From an uncultured Clostridia bacterium (GTDB lineage: Bacteria; Bacillota; Clostridia; Christensenellales; Borkfalkiaceae), in contig CAKQKN010000148.1 in the NCBI GenBank assembly GCA_934249215.1, positions 1-25,272 on the forward strand: a stretch of DNA of 25,272 bases, in the 5' to 3' direction. The position numbers were made by a program, and so were the translations under genes. The stretch's first letter is position 1, and every line of letters begins with the position of its first letter. The notes beneath the pieces are model-generated. The model ran no database searches. It had not been told where the DNA came from and saw only the letters and a list, made by a program, of their open reading frames with translations. Positions 17,363-23,957 of the stretch are shown here, piece after piece.

Positions 17363-19291
17363 TTAAGCGCCTGCTTTACTATATACGTCGGAACCGGATT
17401 CGCTGCCGTGCTGATTCGTATAATACTTGACGAACAACACTTTACCGTCTTTCATTACGGTAACTTTGCGAAGTTCCGCAACGTTCTTAAATGAATATTG
17501 ATTGCCGGTAAAACTACCGTGAGCTACACGAGTAAAGCTCGTTTTATCACTCGGAAGCGTAAAGCTAATCTGATCTTTACTTGTGAGTTCTACGTCTTTC
17601 ACAAGATTCCACGCCGATCCGCTATACTTATAAGCTTCTTTACCGAACATATCCTCGCCCTTCTCATAATAACGGCTCGTTTCATAATAATCTACGTAAA
17701 CTTTAAACCCTTCGTAGTTCACGAACGATTTCGCCGCACTCGGAACGACGATCTTGAAATCGCCGAAATCTGTCGCCGCAGTGCTCGAAGCAGACGTATA
17801 TTTACTCGTTCCGCTCGAAATATAGTCAGAAACGTTGGTTATATAGCCGAATCTGGTGTCAAATCTGACGCCTTTCATCTTTGCAGTGTTGTTTTCGGTT
17901 ACTTCGTAAGTCGCGACGAAGAAGAACGTTCTGTAGTCCGTTCCCGCCTGATCCTTAAAGTTAACGGTACGCAAAGAACTTTCGAGATTGTCTTTCGTAA
18001 GACCTACGAGAGACATAGCTTTTCCGAGGTCGATACTGAAAGTCGGAACGGCAAACTTCGCCGCAACGCCGCTTTCTTCGTTCAAAATCCAATTCTGTGC
18101 GTTGCTTCCGGCTGCACCCGTCGCGTCGGATATAAAGCCGTCTGCGGCTCTCGTGTAATATCTCGTATACGATTCTTCGAGCGTGAGCGAGCCTTTCATC
18201 TGATCGTAACCGATATAGCTGACGGGGGAAGTGGTACCGCCGCCCGTGGTGGAATCGCCGCGTTTGGTCGAAACGATCGTTACGCCTTTTTCTCCGCTGA
18301 TTTTGCTGGTGTCGACTTCCGCTCTGACTATTATGGTAATACTCTCTTGGTTAGAGTCAAACGACCTTACGACTTCCGGTTCGATAGTCTTGACGGAAGC
18401 CGGTAATTCAAGCGGACATTCCATTTTCGGCGAAGCGTAAGAACCCGATTTGGGTTTTACGACCGTAATAAGCGTAGACGCCGAGTTACCCGACTCGTCT
18501 TTACAGAAAACGACGTTTTTAACGGTTTTTGTGCTATCGTTGATAGCGTTTGTGTACATATACCCGTCCGTCGTTACGTAAACCGTCGTATCGGGATCGA
18601 AATCTGCTCCATACTCGCCCGGAAAAGCAGAATCCGTGTCGTATAATCTTCCGAGCGCAGGTTTTATTTCTTGGTTAAGAGTATTTTTAATTTTGGTGAG
18701 TGCCGTATTGAGCGTACCCGCGTCAACGCCGCCTTCCGTGTAAACACTGTCAGCAATCGTATACATCTTGTCGATTATGTACGAAATCTTGGCGTTAGGC
18801 GTATAAAGCACGAGTTCGTTCTTATCCGCGGAAAGCGCTTCCGGTCTGCGCGGCAGACGGTCAACGCCCGTAAAGTCAATCGAGCCGCCGTCGGCTTTAA
18901 CCGTTTTGATTCCCGCTTCGTCGAACCCGCCGACGGAAGCGGACGAACCGCTGAACACGTCTGCGTCCTTTTTAAGCGTAAGGTTACACGTTTTCTGGTT
19001 ATACCAGACCGAATAACCCTCGGGAATATCTTCCGCTTTATAATTCTTCTCTTCGAGTATTCCGCGAACCGCGTCGGGCGTATAATACGTAATATTATCA
19101 ATCAACGCACGCGAAAGAAGATCGGAATTGAGCGAATTCAGCGTTTTGTTCATCGCCGTGACTTTTGCATTGCTCAAGATTCCGCCGAACGTCGGAATCA
19201 GAACGGCGGACAAAACCGCGATTACCGCAATTACGATAACCAGCTCCACGAGCGTGAAGCCCTTTTTCACGGCTTTTCCAAACCTTTTCAT
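17363..19291 (-). CDS. Very large prepilin-like protein (probable pilus adhesin)
   Basis: This protein has 642 residues. The leader MKRFGKAVKKG (Gly11) precedes FTLVE with Glu at mature position 5. The stalk LVIVIAVIAVLSAVLIPTFG is almost the same as that of the major pilin. After about residue 50 the sequence is unrelated. It forms a large Ser/Thr/Tyr-rich extracellular region of about 590 residues, with SDATGAAGSN, KFAVPTFSIDLG and YYTNQHGSESGS but no domain I can name. Pilin-like proteins of 120-200 residues are usual, so this is three to four times larger. A tip adhesin carried on a pilin stalk is the simplest reading. ATG 19291 has GGAGGAG five bases upstream. It is the first gene of the cassette; the lipoprotein follows after 61 bp with a small hairpin between. 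Confidence 0.8.
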   Translation of the reverse strand: MKRFGKAVKKGFTLVELVIVIAVIAVLSAVLIPTFGGILSNAKVTAMNKTLNSLNSDLLSRALIDNITYYTPDAVRGILEEKNYKAEDIPEGYSVWYNQKTCNLTLKKDADVFSGSSASVGGFDEAGIKTVKADGGSIDFTGVDRLPRRPEALSADKNELVLYTPNAKISYIIDKMYTIADSVYTEGGVDAGTLNTALTKIKNTLNQEIKPALGRLYDTDSAFPGEYGADFDPDTTVYVTTDGYMYTNAINDSTKTVKNVVFCKDESGNSASTLITVVKPKSGSYASPKMECPLELPASVKTIEPEVVRSFDSNQESITIIVRAEVDTSKISGEKGVTIVSTKRGDSTTGGGTTSPVSYIGYDQMKGSLTLEESYTRYYTRAADGFISDATGAAGSNAQNWILNEESGVAAKFAVPTFSIDLGKAMSLVGLTKDNLESSLRTVNFKDQAGTDYRTFFFVATYEVTENNTAKMKGVRFDTRFGYITNVSDYISSGTSKYTSASSTAATDFGDFKIVVPSAAKSFVNYEGFKVYVDYYETSRYYEKGEDMFGKEAYKYSGSAWNLVKDVELTSKDQISFTLPSDKTSFTRVAHGSFTGNQYSFKNVAELRKVTVMKDGKVLFVKYYTNQHGSESGSDVYSKAGA

Positions 19292-19620
19292 ATCGTCTCC
19301 TCCTCACAAATGAATTGTTTATTTTCGATCGGGAAGTTCTGCGTCGTTTCGTCCTCCTTGATTACGTTCAATCGACAACAATCTCGCACGGTACGAACGA
19401 ACGCCGCATTTTCTTTCCGAACTCTTTCGGTTTATTTTTTTGTTTGGGTTTTTGTTTTCCGTTTGGCGCACTTTCTGCGCATTTCTGCGCTTTGTTCTCT
19501 TCTTTCTTTCGCGCCTGTTTTCTTGCCCCGTTTAAGGGCTCCTTCTTTTTTCAGTAAAATTTATCTTGCTTTTTACAGAGAAACGAATTTTCCGTCTCCG
19601 AGTAGTTCAGCCTTTTTTAG
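19292..19620. other. Untranslated stretch upstream of the large pilin
   Basis: Apart from the ribosome binding site of the pilin gene I see no gene. A second AAGGAGG on the minus strand near 19355 has no start codon at a useful distance. If the promoter at 19883-19911 is the one used, this is part of a leader of nearly 600 bases. Confidence 0.4.
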
Positions 19621-19779
19621 CCTTCCCAAATTCGGGGAAGGTGGCAAATCAAGCGGCTTTCGCGAAGATTTGACGGATGAGGGCAATGAGTGCAATATAC
19701 ATATATCAAAGCCCAATCAAAGCAGCGACTTTCTGATCCTCTCTCGGCGCTACGCGCCACTCTCCCCGAAGGGGAAAGC
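19621..19779 (+). repeat. MITE-like repeat (family M), right copy
   Basis: This 159-bp element has palindromes at both ends: CCTTCCCAAATTCGGGGAAGG (19621-19641) and CTCTCCCCGAAGGGGAAAG near 19760-19778. The interior has GACGGATGAGGG, ATATCAAAGCCCAATCAAAG, TTTCTGATCCTCTCTCGG and the mini-hairpin GGCGCTACGCGCC. It is in inverted orientation relative to 14681-14981, and a half copy lies at 331-392. Confidence 0.8.
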
Positions 19780-19882
19780 TTACAGTGCTTTTTCGCAAGC
19801 CCCGCACGAGAACAACGAACGCTTTTCATTCCTGAACACGGGGAACGCCATTTCGACGTAATTCACCTTTTGATTTAACACT

Positions 19883-19911
19883 ATTTTATGCGCGCGAGAG
19901 ACATTTGTCAA
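19883..19911 (-). promoter_or_regulatory. Sigma-A promoter, probably for the pilin cassette
   Basis: On the minus strand a perfect TTGACA (19906-19911), 17-base spacer and TAAAAT (19883-19888). The predicted start near 19876 lies about 585 bases upstream of the large pilin ATG, with the family M repeat inside the leader. No other gene on this strand lies between. Confidence 0.7.
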
Positions 19912-20050
19912 GCAAAATTTAATAAAAAATGCCATTTTACAAACATTCGTTAATTTTTTGTGAAATTTTTCCGCCCGTTTCCCCCTCGTTTTTTACGTTT
20001 TTTCGCTCCTCCTCGTCATCCCGCGTCCTGCCTCTTGCCCGACTTCTTTC

Positions 20051-20304
20051 GTCATCCCGAGCCGCTCTTCCCTGTTCTGCTTCCGAAGGATCCGGGGGCG
20101 CAAGCCCCGCACACGCCTCTCGTCATCCCGAGCCGACATACCTGACCGACATCTAATTCGTCATCCTGAACCGCGCTTCCCTGCTCTGCTTCCGAAGGAT
20201 CCGGGGGCGCAAGCCCCGCATTTTCAAAAAACACGTCAACCGTGCGGCACTCCGTGCCTGGATTCCTCGGAAGCCCGTCAAGCAAGCCAATCTCGGAATG
20301 ACGA
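20051..20304. repeat. Family A palindromic repeats left of the GIY-YIG gene
   Basis: A half unit (20051-20112) is followed by a fragment (20121-20156) and a full palindrome (20158-20304). The full palindrome has arms TCGTCATCCTGA and TCGGAATGACGA. Internal mini-hairpins are GGGGGCGCAAGCCCC and GGCACTCCGTGCC. The full unit differs from the one at 20649-20797 at about seven positions in 146. Confidence 0.85.
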
Positions 20305-20314
20305 AAGAATAATG

Positions 20315-20590
20315 CTATTCCTCTTTCATAAGGTCACGCCACTCGGGATTCACCGATTCGATAAGCTCAATCTTTTTTGCACGCGACCAGCCCTTTATCT
20401 GCTTTTCTCTCGCAATAGCCGATTCGGTAGAACTTGTTTCTTCGAAATAAACCAGTTTAAAGGCATTATATTTCTCGGCAAAGCCGTCCACTTGTTTCGT
20501 GCGGTGTTCGTACGTTCGCCTTACTATGTCGTTGGTAACACCCGTATACAACACACGATTTTTGCGGTTCGTCAATATGTATACCCACAT
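20315..20590 (-). CDS. Small GIY-YIG nuclease domain protein
   Basis: This 91-residue single-domain protein is of the GIY-YIG family. The two signature strands appear as VYIL (3-6) and LYTGVTND (14-21). Arg24/Arg25 follow in the first helix, Tyr41 and Glu50 lie in the next strand region, and AIAREKQIKGW is at 58-68. The C terminus NPEWRDL is standard for stand-alone proteins of this group. The family cleaves DNA, but the job of these small versions is not established. The start is ATG 20590, with GAAAGGAG ten bases upstream. The longer frame above it is repeat DNA. The stop lies 10 bp from one full family A palindrome, and the upstream side runs into another copy, so the gene is embedded in the repeat array. 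Confidence 0.9.
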   Translation of the reverse strand: MWVYILTNRKNRVLYTGVTNDIVRRTYEHRTKQVDGFAEKYNAFKLVYFEETSSTESAIAREKQIKGWSRAKKIELIESVNPEWRDLMKEE

Positions 20591-20611
20591 TTTACATTCA
20601 CTCCTTTCTCT

Positions 20612-20918
20612 TTCGTTATCCCGCGCCGACCTACTCGACCGACTTCTTTCCGTCATCCTGAGCCGCGCTTCCCTGTTCTGCTTCCGAAGGATCCAGGGGC
20701 GCAAGCCCCGCATTTTCAAAAAACCACGTCAACCGTGCGGCACTTCGTGCCCAGATTCCTCGGAAGCCCGTCAAGCAAGCCAATCTCGGAATGACGGAAA
20801 ATGAAACATACTCTAACTCGTCATCCCGAACCGACCTACTCAACCGACCTCTTTTCGTCATCCTGAGCCACGCTTCCCTGTTCTGCTTCCGAAGGATTTA
20901 GGGGCGCAAGCCCCGCAC
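20612..20918. repeat. Family A palindromic repeats right of the GIY-YIG gene
   Basis: A lead-in fragment (20612-20640) precedes a full palindrome (20649-20797) about 95 percent identical by eye to 20158-20304 and in the same orientation. Then follow another lead-in (20819-20850) and a half unit ending GGGGCGCAAGCCCCGCAC. The lead-in, with GCCGACCTACTCGACCGAC-like sequence, repeats before each unit, giving a period of about 185-200 bp. Confidence 0.85.
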
Positions 20919-21157
20919 CTATATAATCTAACCGATCGACAAGTTATATATAACATTATTATATACGATTATATACGGCACGCTCACAAACCACGGTACA
21001 ACGAAACAATTCCCGAACGCTTTCCGACAGCTTTTCAAGAACGACCGCCAAAAAAACATTATAATTATATTACACTCTCGCAAAAAAGATAACCTCGCCA
21101 AAAAACTTTCGCCGAAAAGAAGTCGAACGGGCAAAACCGGGAAAACTTCGCGAACGC
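20919..21157. other. Spacer without a recognisable gene
   Basis: This AT-rich start contains a 10-base direct repeat (ATTATATACG twice, near 20958-20977) and TATATATAA. The remainder has no coding signal I trust. An 80-codon open frame on the minus strand lies beyond the pepV terminator, has no ribosome binding site and an unlikely composition. Confidence 0.5.
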
Positions 21158-21193
21158 AACAAAAAAACACCCGAATCGCTCGTGCGGTTCGGG
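21158..21193 (-). terminator. Terminator of the M20 dipeptidase gene
   Basis: On the minus strand CCCGAA..TTCGGG (21170-21193) folds with an inner CGC-ACGA-GCG stem, separated by one C-A mismatch. The run TGTTTTTTTG follows. It lies about 20 bases past the stop. Confidence 0.8.
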
Positions 21194-21213
21194 ATATTCG
21201 GGCAAAATAGTGA

Positions 21214-22515
21214 TTATTTCGAGAGTTCCTTGACGGCGCGCTTGTAAATCACGCTCATTTTCATAAGGTTTTCGAGCGTTATATACTCGTTCGGCTGATG
21301 AACGGGTGCGTCCTCGCCGGGAAATTCCGGACCGAACGCAACGCCGTTTTTGAGCGCGCGAGCGTAAGTTCCGCCGCCGATCGCGATCGGCTGTTCGGTC
21401 TTTCCCGTTTCCTCGTTATAAATCGAAAGAAGCGTTTGCGTCAAAAATCCGTTTTTGTCGCTGTAAAGCGGTTTCTGATGCTTGCCGACAAGTGTATACG
21501 GCGCGACGAGCGCGGCAAGTTCTTCCATTTTTTCGGGTGCCATCGTGGCGGGGTATCTGAAATCGACGACGATTTCGACTTTGCCGTCTTTCGCCGCGAT
21601 AACGTCGGGCGACATGGTAAGGTTGCCCGTTTCGTCGCTATGCTTTTTCAGACCGTGAATATCCTCGAAAAGCGACCTATAGACCGACTTATCGATCATT
21701 TCGAGTTCTCCGAGAACGAGCAAAAGCGGGGCGATCGCGTTCTTTCCCAAGTCGGGCGTCGAGCCGTGCGCCGCAAGTCCTTTGCTCTCGATTTTTCCGT
21801 TTTCGAACTTCAATCCGTGTTTTTCGCATTCGCGTTTCGCGGCTGCGGCAAGCGTTTCTTCGGTCAGAAAACGCGGCGAATACGCTTCGGCATAGTCGCA
21901 CACCATATTCGCCATTTCGCCGCCCGAAATCGTCAGCGTTTCGTCCGCTTTAAATTCGAATTTCGCGTGCATAATGCCTTTTTCGGCGTAAATCACGGGG
22001 AAGTTGCCGTCGGGAGAAAATCCGACCTCGGGCATTTTCGCCACTTCGTTATAGTGATCGATGCACCCCCAGCCCGTTTCCTCGTTGCAGCCGAGAATGA
22101 ATTTTATCGTTTTCGCGGGAACAAAACCCTCGTCTTTGAGTTCTTTCATCACGTAAAGAATGCTGACCGCGGGGCCTTTGTCGTCGAGCGTGCCGCGCGC
22201 GTAAATTTTTCCGTCCTTTTCGACGGGCGAAAACGGCGGATTTTTCCAGTCGGAAAGCCGCCCCGCTTTTACCACGTCGAGATGGCAAAGAATCGCGATT
22301 TCCTCGTCGCCCGTTCCGCGCCAGACGATTTCGCCGACGTAACCGTCGTAATTATGAGTTTCGAACCCGAACGAATCGCCGAGCGAAAGAAAATATTCGA
22401 GCGCGCGATAAACTTCCGCGCCGAACGGCTTGCCCGGTTCCGCTTCACCCTGGACGCTCGGAATCGCGCACAATTTTTTGAGAGTTTCTTTCATTTCGTC
22501 AAAATTATTAATCAT
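21214..22515 (-). CDS. pepV: M20 family dipeptidase, PepV-like
   Basis: This is a cytoplasmic dizinc aminoacyl-peptide hydrolase that releases N-terminal residues from dipeptides taken up by the cell. The 433-residue protein has the metal ligands His78 and Asp80 (CHLDVV), Asp111 (RGTLDDKGP), Glu145/Glu146 (CNEETGWG), Asp169 (SPDGNFP) and His406 (VHQPNE). Asp80 and Glu145 fit the catalytic positions. The lid domain sits at about 180-300, with His250 in AAHGSTPD. Lactococcal PepV is about 470 residues, so this is slightly shorter. The start is ATG 22515, with GGTG eight bases away and a weaker GAGGT further up. The promoter at 22699-22727 gives a leader of about 175 bases. The gene is monocistronic and divergent from radC. 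Confidence 0.92.
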   Translation of the reverse strand: MINNFDEMKETLKKLCAIPSVQGEAEPGKPFGAEVYRALEYFLSLGDSFGFETHNYDGYVGEIVWRGTGDEEIAILCHLDVVKAGRLSDWKNPPFSPVEKDGKIYARGTLDDKGPAVSILYVMKELKDEGFVPAKTIKFILGCNEETGWGCIDHYNEVAKMPEVGFSPDGNFPVIYAEKGIMHAKFEFKADETLTISGGEMANMVCDYAEAYSPRFLTEETLAAAAKRECEKHGLKFENGKIESKGLAAHGSTPDLGKNAIAPLLLVLGELEMIDKSVYRSLFEDIHGLKKHSDETGNLTMSPDVIAAKDGKVEIVVDFRYPATMAPEKMEELAALVAPYTLVGKHQKPLYSDKNGFLTQTLLSIYNEETGKTEQPIAIGGGTYARALKNGVAFGPEFPGEDAPVHQPNEYITLENLMKMSVIYKRAVKELSK

Positions 22516-22698
22516 ATCGTTTCACCGACCTCTTTGAATTTTTCGCTTGAAAGATTTCCGTCGTTTTTCGCCTTGACGGCGCAAGCCGCCTTTTAACCGA
22601 TATAAACGCAAATTTTTTACATACGCAAGTCGAAAATAAGCTCAAAAACCGCAAACGAACGTTATCTTTTAAAAAATATCGTTTTTTTGCTTGATTTT

Positions 22699-22727
22699 AT
22701 TATACACTTTTTTTTTATTATGGTAAA
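22699..22727 (-). promoter_or_regulatory. Promoter for the M20 dipeptidase gene
   Basis: On the minus strand TTTACC (22722-22727), 17-base spacer, TATAAT (22699-22704). It overlaps the radC promoter, with each -10 lying over the other's -35. Confidence 0.6.
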
Positions 22728-22729
22728 AT
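22701..22729 (+). promoter_or_regulatory. Promoter for radC
   Basis: TATACA (22701-22706) and an extended -10, TGGTAAAAT, with TAAAAT at 22724-22729; the spacer is 17. The predicted start near 22736 leaves a leader of about 88 bases before the radC ATG. Confidence 0.55.
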
Positions 22730-22823
22730 GATTATCGTCGATTTTACTTTTTTCCGTCTTAATTCGCGCCGCGCCGAAAAAAACTGCGCCGCGAACGCGT
22801 AAGGCGGTCGTTTCGGAGATTTT

Positions 22824-23525
22824 ATGCACGAAGGACACAGACAACGGATGATCGATAAGCTTCTTTCGGATAATTCCGTGCTTTCCGATCACGAACTTCT
22901 CGAAATTCTTTTGTTTTACGCCATTCCGCGCAAAAACGTGAACGAAACCGCACATAAACTTCTCGACATGTTCGGCACGCTCGAAAACGTTATGAACGCC
23001 ACCGAAACGATGCTCGAGGAGGTTGACGGGATCGGGAAAAGTTCCGCCGCGTTCTTCGTCGTCGTCAACGAGATTTATAAGCGAATCAAGGACAAACCGT
23101 CGAAAATTCCGCATCTTATAAGTTACGACGTTTGCAGAAGTTATCTCATCGACACTTTCCGCGGGCTTAACGAAGAAAAGTTCATCGCGCTTTTTCTCAA
23201 CAAACAAGGCTATCTCGTGATGAGAAAAATCTTTTGTTCTCACTCGGAATACTCGGTCAATATCGATCTCACCGAACTTCAGAAAGGGCTCGCCGCAAAA
23301 CACCCGCACAGCGTCGTGATCGCTCACAATCACTTGTCAGGCAACCCGCAACCGTCCGAATTCGACGACGACACGACCGAAAAACTCACCGCTATTCTGA
23401 AACTTAACCACGTCATTCTCGACGACCATATTATTGTCGCGGGAGATCAGACTTACAGCTATCGCACTGCGGGCAAACTCGACAGATATAAGCGCACTGC
23501 CGGAATGTATTTCGACAAACGCTGA
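22824..23525 (+). CDS. radC: RadC family JAB/MPN-domain protein (UPF0758)
   Basis: This is a conserved bacterial protein once linked to DNA repair; its real role is unsettled. The 233-residue protein has an N-terminal helical UPF0758 part with a helix-hairpin-helix-like turn VDGIGKSSA (67-75). The C-terminal JAB domain carries a complete JAMM zinc motif: His168 and His170 (AHNH), Ser178 and Asp181, matching H-x-H-x7-S-x2-D. The start is ATG 22824 with CGGAG six bases upstream; the first residues MHEGHRQRM are typical of Firmicutes members. It is a single gene, divergent from the dipeptidase gene and followed by tandem repeats. Confidence 0.95.
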   Translation: MHEGHRQRMIDKLLSDNSVLSDHELLEILLFYAIPRKNVNETAHKLLDMFGTLENVMNATETMLEEVDGIGKSSAAFFVVVNEIYKRIKDKPSKIPHLISYDVCRSYLIDTFRGLNEEKFIALFLNKQGYLVMRKIFCSHSEYSVNIDLTELQKGLAAKHPHSVVIAHNHLSGNPQPSEFDDDTTEKLTAILKLNHVILDDHIIVAGDQTYSYRTAGKLDRYKRTAGMYFDKR

Positions 23526-23550
23526 ATTTGTCTTTTTCATTGCTACCGTC

Positions 23551-23600
23551 ACTATCACCCGCTATCATCCGCTATCACCCGCTATCATCCGCTATCGCCG
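23551..23600 (+). repeat. Ten-bp tandem repeat after radC
   Basis: Five units of GCTATCAYCC (first begins ACTATCACCC, last ends GCTATCGCCG), alternating CACC and CATC. It begins about 25 bases after the radC stop. Confidence 0.85.
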
Positions 23601-23637
23601 CCGAGGCTTGCGGATGTGACGAAAATACCGCGTTTTA

Positions 23638-23775
23638 TCGTGAAACAGTGAGTTTTTTAAATAAAAAACGTACGATAATCGACCTATAGACCGACTTTTG
23701 TTAAATTTCGAAATCGTGAAACAATCACGTTGTTTTATTTCGAAACGTGCGATAATCGACCTATAGAGCGCTTTT
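23638..23775 (+). repeat. Tandem duplication of about 76 bp with the GATAATCGACCTATAG motif
   Basis: Copies at 23638-23699 and 23714-23775 each begin TCGTGAAACA, run through a T/A-rich stretch and end CGATAATCGACCTATAGA plus GCGCTTTTT or CCGACTTTT. A third start, TCGTGAAACGACGAG, begins at 23776. Inside copy 2, CGTGA-AACAA-TCACG followed by TTGTTTTATTT could act as a weak terminator for radC. Confidence 0.7.
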
Positions 23776-23841
23776 TCGTGAAACGACGAGGCAAAAACAA
23801 ACAATAGTGATTCCAATCGTTATCACTAACGACAAAATCGG

Positions 23842-23937
23842 TTTTGTTTCAATAAGCATTTCAATATAATAAGCATTTCAGTATATAAAAAACGTTTCGG
23901 AAGCCCGCAAAAACCGTTATTTGCTTTTGCGGCTTCA
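23842..23937 (+). promoter_or_regulatory. Probable promoter and leader hairpin of gltX
   Basis: AATAAGCATTTCA occurs twice (23851-23863 and 23868-23880), overlapping a perfect TATAAT at 23865-23870. The -35 is poor (TTGTTT with a 15-base spacer). Downstream, AAGCCCGCAAAA and TTTTGCGGCTT (about 23906-23936) form an 11-bp stem with one bulged C close to the ribosome binding site. No T-box sequence is visible. Confidence 0.4.
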
Positions 23938-23957
23938 AAGAAATTTCGGAGGAAATT

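Noticed and set aside
20928..21170. Open frame of 80 codons rich in Phe, Arg and Cys
   Set aside because: It starts in AT-rich spacer with no ribosome binding site, lies beyond a terminator, and has an implausible composition.
23551..23600. Possible CRISPR array
   Set aside because: The units are 10 bp and directly adjacent, with no spacers. No cas genes are present in the window.
23842..23957. T-box riboswitch upstream of gltX
   Set aside because: No T-box consensus (GGTGG..ACCGCG type) and no terminator stem with a U run are present; only a simple hairpin near the ribosome binding site.
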